DNA from: Myxococcales bacterium
GTDB lineage: Bacteria > Myxococcota_A > Polyangia > Palsa-1104 > SHYY01
Direction: 5' to 3'
DNA length: 41,122 nt
Assembly (NCBI GenBank): GCA_009692555.1
Contig: SHYY01000030.1
Coordinates: 1-41,122 of the forward strand
In this document: positions 1 to 8,809 of the stretch, in pieces
Layout: each line of letters begins with the position of its first letter
Position numbering within the stretch: position 1 is the first letter of the stretch
Notes under the pieces: model-generated
The model's database searches: none
What the model saw: only the letters and a program-made list of their open reading frames with translations
Told to the model about the DNA's origin: nothing
Position numbers and translations under genes: made by a program

Positions 1-74
1 GTGAGGCGGTACTTTCCGATCAGTTGCCCGACCACCAGGCCGGGGGCCTTTTCGGCGGCTTCGGCGTCGCCCAC
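1..74 (-). CDS. Ser/Thr protein kinase, N-terminal start only (partial)
   Basis: Read on the minus strand from a GTG at 74, the frame is open to the left edge and gives about 24 residues: an acidic, Ala-rich start followed by VGQLIGKYRL. That string is typical of the segment just before the glycine-rich loop of bacterial Hanks-type Ser/Thr kinases (usually G-x-x-I-G-x-Y-R-L then the GxGxxG loop). The loop itself lies outside the window, so no catalytic residue can be checked. The gene is divergent from a PEGA/TPR protein operon, and kinases often neighbour PEGA proteins in myxobacteria. A GATAAT box lies 7 bases before the GTG and there is no ribosome binding site, so the start may be leaderless. 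Identity is inferred from a very short stretch. Confidence 0.55.
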   Translation of the reverse strand, partial: MGDAEAAEKAPGLVVGQLIGKYRL

Positions 75-81
75 GGCGGCG

Positions 82-87
82 ATTATC
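82..87 (-). promoter_or_regulatory. -10 box (GATAAT) of the partial kinase gene
   Basis: The minus strand reads GATAAT (5 of 6 consensus) at 87-82, 7 bases before the GTG at 74. No good -35 is seen at the normal spacing. The distance implies a transcript starting at or next to the start codon. Confidence 0.35.
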
Positions 88-154
88 GGGAGAGGTGGTG
101 AGACAAGTAAAGGAAATCTGTGTTACGGTCCTGTCGCACGGGAGCATGCGAGCG

Positions 155-1297
155 ATGCGGACCCCCAGCTTTCCGTCGGTGGCGTTGGCGGTTTTCCTTT
201 CGGCGGGCAGCGCGTTCGCGGGCGAGGATCGCGAGGCGATGGCGCACTTCGCCGCCGGATCGAAGGCGTTCGAGGCGGGCGACCTCCCGAAGGCGATCGA
301 GGAGCTGGAGGCGTCGGTGAAGGCCGCTGCGACGGGGAAGGCGCTGCTCCTTCTGGGCAACGTCTACACCAAGGCCGATCGCGTCGACGACGCCAAGGCG
401 ACCTTTCAGCGCTGGCTGCAGGTCGATCCGCGCTCCTCGAGGCGAGCGACGGTGGAGCAGCTCCTGAAGGACCTCGACGTGATGGCGCGCACCAAGCTCA
501 AGATCAGCAGCGATCCGCCGGGCGCGACGGTCTACCTCGGGCTGAAGGCGGCCGGTCCGCGTGGCAAGACCCCGGTGATCGTTCCGGTGACGCCCGGGCG
601 GGCCCGGGTGATCCTCGAGCTCGCGGGCTACGATCAAGCGGTGATCCCGAACGCGGTCGCCGTCGAGAACCAGGAGGTGGCGGTAGCGGCGACGCTCCAG
701 GTGATCGGCTGCGACGCGGCGCTCTCGGCGCTGCCGAAGGAGGCGGCGGCCAGCGCGCGGATTGACGGTTCGGCGGCGATCGCGTTACCGGCGACGGTGC
801 GGATCGCCACCGGGGCGCACAAGGTCGAGTTCGCAGCGGCGGGGATGGTGCCGAAGTTGCGCCAGGTCACCTGCGAGCCCGGCAAGGCCCTCTCGGTGGA
901 GGAGGCGCTCGCGGCGCCACCCTCGGGGACGCTGGCGATCCGGGCGCCCGAGGGATCGCGGATCACGATCGACGGCAAGCCGGGTGCGGCATCGACGACG
1001 CTGGCGCCGGGCGAGCACCCGGTGGCGATCGAGGCGCAAGGCTTCCAGCCCTGGCGTGGCGCGGCCACTGTGCGGGCGGGCGAGCGGACTGATCTTGCGC
1101 CGACTCTGGAGCGCCTCGCCCCGCTGGTGGCCGAGCCGAAAGAGACCCCGGTCTACCGTCGCTGGTGGCTGTGGACCGCGGTGGTGGCCGCGGTGCTGGT
1201 CGTGGGCGGCGGCGTGACCACGCTCGTGCTGCTCCTGACGCCGAAGGATGCCCCGCTGCCCGCCGGCTCGGTGGGCGAGGGCGTGGTGAGATTTTGA
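155..1297 (+). CDS. TPR/PEGA-domain protein with C-terminal membrane anchor
   Basis: The protein is about 380 aa. It has an N-terminal signal peptide (hydrophobic core ALAVFLSAGSAFA, likely cut before GED). A TPR-like helical region follows (about residues 25-110; AFEAGDLPKAIEELEASV and LLGNVYTKADRVDDAKATF). Then come PEGA-type beta modules, clearest near 112-165 (SDPPGATVYLG ... GYDQ) and near 250-315 (PEGSRITIDGKPG ... GFQPW). It ends in a transmembrane helix with a short basic lead (RRWWLWTAVVAAVLVVGG) and a 17-residue tail. PEGA domains are associated with surface layers and protein-protein contacts; the role here is unknown. The start at 155 is preferred over an in-frame ATG at 146 because GGGAG at 140-144 is well spaced for 155. 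Its stop overlaps the TTG start of the next gene, so the two are probably co-transcribed. A Ser/Thr kinase gene is divergent from it. Confidence 0.8.
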   Translation: MRTPSFPSVALAVFLSAGSAFAGEDREAMAHFAAGSKAFEAGDLPKAIEELEASVKAAATGKALLLLGNVYTKADRVDDAKATFQRWLQVDPRSSRRATVEQLLKDLDVMARTKLKISSDPPGATVYLGLKAAGPRGKTPVIVPVTPGRARVILELAGYDQAVIPNAVAVENQEVAVAATLQVIGCDAALSALPKEAAASARIDGSAAIALPATVRIATGAHKVEFAAAGMVPKLRQVTCEPGKALSVEEALAAPPSGTLAIRAPEGSRITIDGKPGAASTTLAPGEHPVAIEAQGFQPWRGAATVRAGERTDLAPTLERLAPLVAEPKETPVYRRWWLWTAVVAAVLVVGGGVTTLVLLLTPKDAPLPAGSVGEGVVRF

Positions 1298-2592
1298 GCC
1301 TCCTGCGAGCGGCAGGCGCAGCGCGGCTCTTGTTCCTGGTGTCCGCCGCCGGGTGCGCCGATGGCAAGGGGGTGGTGCAGCTGTCGGTCGAGACACGCGG
1401 CCGGATCACCAACGTCCACTCGTTGCGCGTCACCACCACCCTCGGTGGGCGTACCTCGATGCCGAATGACTTCCGGCTGCCCGGGGCGCCGGTGGAGCTC
1501 CCGCCGCCCCTCCAGGTGACATTGATCTTCGATGCCGCGAGCAAGGGGCCGATCGCGGTGAAGGTCGAGGCCCTCGACGATCGGGGCGGCGTACGCAGCA
1601 GCGTGATCGCCAACGGCGACGTCAATCCCAGTCAGTCGCGCAAGCTCACCGCCGTCCTGCCCGGTGATGCGCCGCCCGACATGGCCGGGATCGATCTCAG
1701 CGTGGCCGACTTTGCCGGGGTGCTCTGGATCCCGGAAGCGAGCGCCACGCCGCTCAGCCTCGCCTCGGTGTGGGGGAGCGGCGCCGCCGACGTCTTCGCC
1801 GTCGGGAACACCGGGGTGATCGTCCATTCGACAGGCGCCGGCTTCACGCGCCAGGAGAGCGGCACGACGCTCGGGCTCTCGGCGGTGTGGGGCAGCACCG
1901 CGGCCGACGTCTACGCGGTCGGAAACGGCGGGACGATTCTCCACACCAGCGACGGAGGGAAGAGCTGGACCGCGCGAATGGGCGGCGGCGGTGTGGACGC
2001 CGGTGCAGCCCCGAACGCTCTCTTCTACGGGGCGTGGGGCAGCTCGGCGAACGATCTCTACGTGGTCGGCAGCGACGGCAGGATCCTTCACAGCAGCGAC
2101 GGCGGCAACGCCTTCGCGGCGCAGCCCGCGGGTACCGCCAACACCTTCTACGGCGTGTGGGGGAGCGGCGCGAACGATGTCTACGCGGTCGGGCACGGCG
2201 GCACGATCCGCCACTCGGTCGACGGCGGCGCGACCTGGAAGACCTCCGAGAGCGGCACGGTGAACGCGCTGCATGGGGTGTGGGGCAGCGGCGCGAGCGA
2301 CGTGTACGCGGTGGGCGATGGCGGCACCATCCTCCGCTCCTCCGACGGGGGCGCGAGCTGGAAGCACCTCACCAGCAACACCACCACCGCGCTGCGTGGG
2401 GTGTGGGGCAGCGGGGCCAGCGACGTGTTCGCCGTCGGCAACGTGGGGTTGGTCCTGCACAGCGTCGATGGCGGGTTGACGTGGAGCCCGGAGGCGTCGT
2501 CGCATGCCAGCTCGCTCGGCGCGGTGTGGGGCAGCGGGAGCGCGGACATCTACGCGGTCGGCGACGCGGGCGGCGTCATTCACCGACGGTGA
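1294..2592 (+). CDS. Lipoprotein with seven-bladed WGS/YAVG (BNR/Ycf48-like) beta-propeller
   Basis: The chosen start is TTG 1294, overlapping the upstream stop (TTGA). It gives 432 aa with a lipoprotein signal peptide (hydrophobic stretch LLFLVSAAGC, lipobox Cys at 21). A beta-rich domain covers about residues 30-135, followed by a short linker with PPDMAGIDLS. The rest is seven tandem repeats of about 40 residues with consensus VWGS-G-A-x-DVYAVG-x-GGTILHSSDGG-x-W. They resemble BNR/photosystem-assembly-factor propeller blades, and seven copies fit a closed seven-bladed propeller. Such proteins are common and mostly uncharacterised in myxobacteria. It is probably anchored in the outer membrane. 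The gene lies between the PEGA protein and a small tail-anchored protein, 7 bases from the latter. No in-frame ATG precedes the lipobox nearby, so the non-ATG start is an inference. Confidence 0.8.
   Translation: MSLLRAAGAARLLFLVSAAGCADGKGVVQLSVETRGRITNVHSLRVTTTLGGRTSMPNDFRLPGAPVELPPPLQVTLIFDAASKGPIAVKVEALDDRGGVRSSVIANGDVNPSQSRKLTAVLPGDAPPDMAGIDLSVADFAGVLWIPEASATPLSLASVWGSGAADVFAVGNTGVIVHSTGAGFTRQESGTTLGLSAVWGSTAADVYAVGNGGTILHTSDGGKSWTARMGGGGVDAGAAPNALFYGAWGSSANDLYVVGSDGRILHSSDGGNAFAAQPAGTANTFYGVWGSGANDVYAVGHGGTIRHSVDGGATWKTSESGTVNALHGVWGSGASDVYAVGDGGTILRSSDGGASWKHLTSNTTTALRGVWGSGASDVFAVGNVGLVLHSVDGGLTWSPEASSHASSLGAVWGSGSADIYAVGDAGGVIHRR
1762..2586 (+). repeat. Seven in-gene tandem repeats (propeller blades)
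   Basis: About 120-base imperfect direct repeats, each beginning near a gtgtggggcagc-type sequence that encodes VWGS. They encode the seven propeller blades of the surrounding lipoprotein. Similarity is visible at the DNA level, so copy-number change by recombination is possible. Confidence 0.75.
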
Positions 2593-2599
2593 GCACGGG

Positions 2600-2923
2600 A
2601 TGGCCGAAGACACCCTGACGCTGATCGCGCAGGATGCGCTCGGCCTCGCCGATCGCTTCGCCCTGTCACTGGGCGGCGAGTCGATCCGGAGCGGAGCGCT
2701 CGAGTTCCGCCTCGATCTGGCGGCGCCCGAGGGAGCCTCCACCGGCGGTGGCGAGCGCGCGGTGCAGCACATCAAGCTCAGCGCGAAGGGCGGCCCGACC
2801 GTCGTGCTCGGCTTGACCAACGTCGCCACCAAGAGCGCCGAGCTCCGCAGCTACGACCACCTGGTGGCGGTCCACGCGCGCCGGTTCAAGGGTGAGAAGC
2901 TCCCGTTCTCGTCGCTGGCGTAG
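2600..2923 (+). CDS. Unknown small protein, cut by an in-frame TAG
   Basis: The ATG at 2600 starts a 107-aa frame ending at TAG 2921-2923. It is mostly polar, with a beta-rich pattern (ALEFRLDLAAP, QHIKLSAKGGPTVVLG) and no family I recognise. It begins 7 bases after the propeller lipoprotein stop, so it is likely the third gene of the PEGA-propeller operon. The reading frame continues beyond the TAG for 58 more codons with the same codon use and ends in a hydrophobic helix, so the 107-aa form is probably not the complete protein. Either the TAG is a sequence error, the gene is a recent nonsense mutant, or the stop is read through. Confidence 0.6.
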   Translation: MAEDTLTLIAQDALGLADRFALSLGGESIRSGALEFRLDLAAPEGASTGGGERAVQHIKLSAKGGPTVVLGLTNVATKSAELRSYDHLVAVHARRFKGEKLPFSSLA

Positions 2924-3100
2924 CAGCCGTTGCAGGAGAAGATGCACCACTTCCTGACCGAGCAGGGGCTCGCCGTCGCGCGGGTCGAGGCCCCCTTCGA
3001 CGCGCCGGCCGGCCGCGGCAAGCTGATCGTCGTGGCGGTGGTCCTCGTCGCGGCCGTGCTCGCCGCCGTCGCCACCACCGCGCTCCTCGCGCTCCTGTGA
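2924..3100 (+). pseudogene. In-frame continuation after TAG, C-terminal membrane anchor
   Basis: Directly after the TAG, in the same frame, 58 sense codons run to TGA 3098-3100. The translation starts QPLQEKMHHFLTEQGLAVAR and ends in about 24 hydrophobic residues (LIVVAVVLVAAVLAAVATTA and on to the end), a typical tail anchor. Third positions are almost all G or C, as in the neighbouring genes, so this segment looks like conserved coding sequence and not spacer. There is no good internal start with a ribosome site (an ATG at 2942 exists but lacks one). Taken together, 2600-3100 looks like one gene of about 166 codons with a nonsense codon at position 108. Confidence 0.6.
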
Positions 3101-3137
3101 TCGTCAACTGAGCTGACCACGATCATCGATCGCCGTG

Positions 3138-3143
3138 TATAAC
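3138..3143 (+). promoter_or_regulatory. -10 box (TATAAC) of the first ABC-F gene
   Basis: TATAAC (5 of 6 consensus) lies 8 bases before the ATG at 3152. There is no Shine-Dalgarno sequence, only a C-rich stretch, before the ATG. A weak -35 may lie in the tgacca region near 3114. The layout suggests a leaderless or nearly leaderless mRNA. Confidence 0.45.
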
Positions 3144-3151
3144 GCCTCCCC

Positions 3152-4807
3152 ATGGCGAACCTGCAGGTCAGCACCGTCACCAAGTCGTATGGATCGAAGC
3201 GCCTCTTCGAGGACGTGACGGTCAACTTCACCGCCGGCAAGCGCTACGGCCTCACCGGCCCGAACGGCGCCGGGAAGTCCACCTTCATGAAGATCCTCGC
3301 CGGCGACCTCGATCCCGACACCGGGAGCATCTCGCGGCCGGAGAAGACCTCGGTGCTGAAGCAGGATCAGTTCGGCTACGAGGACGTGCGGGTGCTCGAC
3401 GTGGTGATGCAGGGCTCGAAGCGCCTGTGGGCGGCGATGACGGAGAAGGAGAAAATCCTCGCCCAGCCCGAGATCACCGACGAGCAGGGCCACCGCCTGG
3501 GCGAGCTCGAGTGCGTGGTCGGCGAGGAGGACGGCTACAGCGCCGAGTCGAACGCGGCGGCGCTGCTGTTCGGCCTCGGGATCCCGGCGTCCGGACCGGG
3601 CAGCGGCCTCGACGCCCCGATGCGCGAGCTCCCCGGCGGCTTGAAGCTGCGCGTGCTGCTGGCGCAGGCGCTGTTCGGCAAGCCCGAGGTGCTGCTCCTC
3701 GACGAGCCAACCAACAACCTCGACCTCGATTCGATCCGCTGGCTGGAGGGCTTCCTCTGCAACTACGAAGGGGTCCTGGTCGCCATCTCGCACGACCGCC
3801 ACTTCCTGAACGCGATCTGCACCCACATCGCCGACATCGACTACAACACGATCATCACCTACCCGGGCTCCTACGACGAGATGGTGATGGCCAAGGCGGG
3901 CGTGCGCGGCCGCATCGAGTCGGAGAACTCGGACCGGCAAAAGAAGATCGAACAGCTCCAGGACTTCATCGCCCGCTTCCACGCCGGCACGCGCGCGTCG
4001 CAGGTGCAGAGCCGCAAGAAGCAGATCGAGAAGCTGCAGCTCTCGGATCTCAAGAAGTCGAACATCGAGCGGCCGTTCATCCAGCTGCTGGTGAAGCGCC
4101 CGTCCGGGAAGCAGACGCTCACCATCGAGGGATTGTCGAAGCGCTGGCCCGAGGTGGAGGTGTGCCGCGAGTTCCACGCGCTGGTCACCCGCGGCGAGAA
4201 GGTGGCGATCGTCGGCCCGAACGGCGCCGGCAAGACCACGCTCTGCCGGATGCTGGTCGGCGAATTGGCCCCCGACGAGGGACGGATCCAGTGGGGGCAC
4301 GAGGTGGCGATCGGCTACATCGCGCAGGATCACGGGGAGTCCATCCCGAAGGGCACCACCGTCGACGAATACCTCCATTCGTTCGATGATCGCGCCTACC
4401 TCCAGGACATCCGCGGGCTGCTCGGGAAGATGCTGTTCAAGGGCGAGGAGGGGTTGAAGCCCACCGGGGCGCTCTCCGGAGGCGAGGCGGTGCGCCTGCT
4501 GTTCGCGCGCCTGATGTTGACCAAGGACAACGTGCTGGTCCTCGACGAGCCGACCAATCACCTCGATCTCGAGTCGATCGTCGCGCTCGGCGACGCGCTC
4601 TCCAAGTTCGAGGGGACCGCCTTCGTGGTCACCCACGACCGCGACCTGATCGAAGGCTTCGCGACGCGGCTGTTCGCCTTCGGCAAGGAGGGGCTGGTCG
4701 ACTTCCACGGCAGCTACGACGACTACCTCGCGGCGTTGAAGGCGGCCGCGCCGAAGCAGAAGAAGGAGCAGAAGAAGGAGCCGAAACGGGAAGGGAAGCG
4801 CCGCTAG
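3152..4807 (+). CDS. ABC-F ATPase, YbiT-like translation factor
   Basis: A 551-aa soluble protein with two ABC ATPase domains and no membrane segment, which defines the ABC-F class. Domain 1 has Walker A GPNGAGKST (36-44) and Walker B VLLLDEPTNNLD (from about 180), with a divergent signature ELPGGLKLRV. Domain 2 has GPNGAGKTT (about 355), a full signature LSGGEAVRL (about 440) and VLVLDEPTNHLD (about 460). A charged helical linker of about 80 residues lies between them (the ABC-F P-site tRNA interaction motif). The whole order, including GYSAE, LLFGLGIP, LKLRVLLAQALF and YPGSYDE, matches the E. coli YbiT type more than EttA or Uup. ABC-F proteins bind the ribosomal E site and relieve stalled or aberrant complexes. 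The C-terminus is Lys-rich (KKEQKKEPKREGKRR). A second ABC-F gene follows after 36 bases. Confidence 0.9.
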   Translation: MANLQVSTVTKSYGSKRLFEDVTVNFTAGKRYGLTGPNGAGKSTFMKILAGDLDPDTGSISRPEKTSVLKQDQFGYEDVRVLDVVMQGSKRLWAAMTEKEKILAQPEITDEQGHRLGELECVVGEEDGYSAESNAAALLFGLGIPASGPGSGLDAPMRELPGGLKLRVLLAQALFGKPEVLLLDEPTNNLDLDSIRWLEGFLCNYEGVLVAISHDRHFLNAICTHIADIDYNTIITYPGSYDEMVMAKAGVRGRIESENSDRQKKIEQLQDFIARFHAGTRASQVQSRKKQIEKLQLSDLKKSNIERPFIQLLVKRPSGKQTLTIEGLSKRWPEVEVCREFHALVTRGEKVAIVGPNGAGKTTLCRMLVGELAPDEGRIQWGHEVAIGYIAQDHGESIPKGTTVDEYLHSFDDRAYLQDIRGLLGKMLFKGEEGLKPTGALSGGEAVRLLFARLMLTKDNVLVLDEPTNHLDLESIVALGDALSKFEGTAFVVTHDRDLIEGFATRLFAFGKEGLVDFHGSYDDYLAALKAAAPKQKKEQKKEPKREGKRR

Positions 4808-4843
4808 CCCTTCGACTTCGCGGAGGACGGTCGGAAAATAAGA

Positions 4844-6838
<1,995 letters not shown>

Positions 6839-6871
6839 ATCAGGAGGCGGGGTGGGGGGAGAGGCCCGACC

Positions 6872-8266
6872 CTACTTGTACCAGGTACAGTGGCCGGCGA
6901 CGCAGCCGCAGCCGAACTTCGCGGCGCCGCAGTCGCACGGCGAGACGCCGTTGCTGACCTTCGGGTTGTGGCAGATGTCGCCGCCACACCCGGCGATCTT
7001 GCAGTCGAGATCCGAGGCGCACTTGTCCATCGTGCTGCGCACGCAGCCGCCGCCGACCGCGATGCGCCCGCCGCAATCCCGAGGGTCGCAGGCGCCGCCC
7101 TGCGGGGTGCAGACCGAACAGCTCTTGTTGCAGCAGACCTGGTTCTCGGGGCAATTGATCTTGCCGCACGGGACCGCCGGGCAGGCCGCGAAGCCGAGCT
7201 GGCACTGCCCGTTCGCGCAGGTGTACTTCGGGCAGATCGTCGTCCCGTCGACGCACACCTTGCACGGCACGCCGCCCGGGGGCTTGCCGCAGTCCGCGTC
7301 GATCATGCACATCGGCGGCTTCGGCGGGCAGGGCGGATAGACCGACTGGCAGTGGCCATTCTGGCACCAGCTCTTCGGGCAGGCGAGGCTGCCGTCCCAG
7401 CACTTCTGACAGGGGCCATTCAGGCAATCGCCGTCCTGCTTGCACCCGGGCATCGGCGGCGGGCAGACGGGAAAGACGGTGTGGCACTGACCCATGTCGC
7501 ACCAGGTCTTCGGGCAGGCCTGGGTGCCGTCCCAGCACTTCTGGCAGGGTGACTTCGGGCAGTCCGCGTCCTGCTTGCACATCGGCGGGGGCGGCGGGCA
7601 GGTCGGGAAATCGGCCTTGCAGACGCCGTTCTCGCAATAGGCGCGCGGGCAGGCGACGGTGCCGTCCCAGCACTTCTCGCAGGGCGCGCCCGGCTGCGGG
7701 CACTCCTTGTCGCTCTTGCACTGCGGCGGCTTCGGCGGCGGGCAGGCGGGCGCAAAGACGGTCCCGCATTTCCCGGCGGTGCACTTCGCCTGGGCGCAGC
7801 TCTGGGTCCCGTCGGCGCAGGTCTGGCAGACGGGCGGCGGCGGAGGGCAATCCTTGTCGACCTTGCACTGCGTAACGGGGCACATCCCGGTGGTGACCTG
7901 GCACTTGCCGCCGACGCACTTCGCGAAATAGGGGAGGCACGAGCCGTCGGGGCACATCTGGCAGGTGGCGGGGATCGGGCACTCCGCATCGACCTTGCAC
8001 GACGGCGCCGGGCACACCTTCGCGGGGGTGGTCTTGCACTGCCCCTGGAGGCACTCGACCACCGGGCACGCGGTGGTGCCGTCCGCGCACACCTGGCAGG
8101 GCGCCCCGACCTGCGGGCAGTCCTTGGCGCTCACGCAGGCCGGTCCGCCACCGTCGGGAAAGCCCCCTCCATCCTCGTCGCCGCCGAGCGGTCGGCCATC
8201 GCAACCGCCGAGGCCCAGGGAGCCCAGGGAGCAGAAAAAAGCGAACCGTGCCCAGTTCATGCGCAT
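6872..8266 (-). CDS. Cys-rich lipoprotein with seven tandem 8-Cys repeats
   Basis: A 464-aa protein with a lipoprotein signal peptide (FAFFCSLGSLGLGGC, lipobox Cys 22), then a Gly/Asp-rich linker. About residues 44-365 are seven repeats of 44-49 residues, each with eight Cys in the pattern C-x5-C-xn-C-x2-C-x-D-G-xn-C-P-x3-C-x4-C-x6/7-C-P and Pro-rich spacers. Repeats 4-6 share KCWDG. The final 100 residues hold 18 more Cys in different spacing (QVCCNKSCSVC, CDPRDCGG, CGCVAGHC). I count about 75 Cys after the signal peptide. All disulfide-bonded, this would be a rigid rod on the cell surface; that is inference. The start is fixed by GGAGGT just upstream of ATG 8266. It is divergent from a small exported Cys-rich protein and may share regulation with it. 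No named family is recognised. Confidence 0.85.
   Translation of the reverse strand: MRMNWARFAFFCSLGSLGLGGCDGRPLGGDEDGGGFPDGGGPACVSAKDCPQVGAPCQVCADGTTACPVVECLQGQCKTTPAKVCPAPSCKVDAECPIPATCQMCPDGSCLPYFAKCVGGKCQVTTGMCPVTQCKVDKDCPPPPPVCQTCADGTQSCAQAKCTAGKCGTVFAPACPPPKPPQCKSDKECPQPGAPCEKCWDGTVACPRAYCENGVCKADFPTCPPPPPMCKQDADCPKSPCQKCWDGTQACPKTWCDMGQCHTVFPVCPPPMPGCKQDGDCLNGPCQKCWDGSLACPKSWCQNGHCQSVYPPCPPKPPMCMIDADCGKPPGGVPCKVCVDGTTICPKYTCANGQCQLGFAACPAVPCGKINCPENQVCCNKSCSVCTPQGGACDPRDCGGRIAVGGGCVRSTMDKCASDLDCKIAGCGGDICHNPKVSNGVSPCDCGAAKFGCGCVAGHCTWYK
7172..8137 (-). repeat. Seven tandem 8-Cys repeats within the lipoprotein gene
   Basis: Imperfect tandem repeats of about 132-147 bases. Near-identical stretches such as gtcccagcacttct recur at about 7394, 7530 and 7666, indicating relatively recent internal duplication of the KCWDG-type units. 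Confidence 0.75.
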
Positions 8267-8270
8267 GTGG

Positions 8271-8276
8271 ACCTCC
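8271..8276 (-). promoter_or_regulatory. Ribosome binding site GGAGGT for the Cys-rich lipoprotein
   Basis: The minus strand reads GGAGGT 4 bases before ATG 8266. It supports this ATG over the in-frame ATG six bases further in. Confidence 0.65.
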
Positions 8277-8385
8277 AAGCTTAGGGTGCGGCGCGAACCT
8301 GCCGCGCTCACACCGGTACTGCCAGCAGCGTGCCACAGCACGGCCACTGGCCGGGGCCGAAGTTGGCCTCGTTCCTGGCTCACCG

Positions 8386-8401
8386 TCTCAGAAATCTGAG
8401 A
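8386..8401. promoter_or_regulatory. Perfect dyad TCTCAGAAATCTGAGA, candidate operator
   Basis: A 7-bp perfect inverted repeat with a 2-base spacer, unusually A/T-rich for this DNA. It sits in the 216-base region between two divergent Cys-rich exported-protein genes, 81 bases from the plus start and 119 from the minus start. A shorter odd dyad CGGCCACTGGCCG lies at 8341-8353. A regulator binding site serving both genes is plausible but unproven. Confidence 0.35.
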
Positions 8402-8469
8402 GCCACCGCGACTTTCCAGCGGCCGAAAGACGGAAGATCGCGGGCCGGTCGTCGTAGTGTCCCCACCCC

Positions 8470-8477
8470 AAGGAGGT
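8470..8477 (+). promoter_or_regulatory. Strong ribosome binding site AAGGAGGT
   Basis: A full Shine-Dalgarno sequence, 5 bases before ATG 8483. It is the best in the window and contrasts with the many genes here that have none; it suggests high translation of the small Cys-rich protein. Confidence 0.8.
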
Positions 8478-8482
8478 ACTCC

Positions 8483-8767
8483 ATGAAGAAGTTCCAGACT
8501 CTCGTGATCGGTGTCCTGCTGGCGTTCGGCTCGGTCGCCAGCGCGGGCGACTACGGCAAGTGCGGCTTCAAGTCGGACTGCCACCCCGGCGTCAAGTGCA
8601 GCAGCGGCCGCTGCGCCGACTCCGCGGGATCGAGCTGCGGCTTCAACTCCGACTGCGGCGGCGGCAAGTGCCGGAGCGGAAAATGCTCGACCGCCCCCGA
8701 CGGCTCCTGCGCCTTCAACTCGGAGTGCCCGGGCGGCTCGTGCAGGTCGGGGAAGTGCAAGCGGTAG
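8483..8767 (+). CDS. Small secreted Cys-rich protein
   Basis: A 94-aa protein with a classic Sec signal peptide (MKK start, hydrophobic LVIGVLLAFGSVASA, cut before GDYGK). The mature part of about 72 residues has three repeats of the form CGFNSDC-GGGKC-RSGKC, each with four Cys. This Cys pattern (C-x5-C-x4/5-C-x4-C) resembles small knottin-like or dickkopf-like modules in myxobacterial exported proteins, but I recognise no named family. The start is certain from the strong ribosome site. The gene is divergent from a much larger Cys-rich lipoprotein, and both probably fold by disulfides outside the cytoplasm. Secreted structural protein, toxin-like peptide and surface protein are all possible. 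Confidence 0.8.
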   Translation: MKKFQTLVIGVLLAFGSVASAGDYGKCGFKSDCHPGVKCSSGRCADSAGSSCGFNSDCGGGKCRSGKCSTAPDGSCAFNSECPGGSCRSGKCKR

Positions 8768-8772
8768 CCGCT

Positions 8773-8801
8773 TTCGCCCGCGTCGCCGGGTGGGCTACCA
8801 T
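8773..8801 (+). promoter_or_regulatory. Putative promoter of the MBL-fold gene
   Basis: A weak -35 (TTCGCC, 8773-8778), 17-base spacer and -10 TACCAT (8796-8801), which ends 8 bases before ATG 8810. No ribosome site is seen. This fits the leaderless pattern found at other genes here. Confidence 0.3.
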
Positions 8802-8809
8802 CCCCCGCC

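Noticed and set aside
2921-2923. TAG as pyrrolysine codon
   Set aside because: There is no methyltransferase context, and the protein is small with a membrane tail; nothing in the window suggests pyl genes. A mutation, error or simple read-through is more likely.
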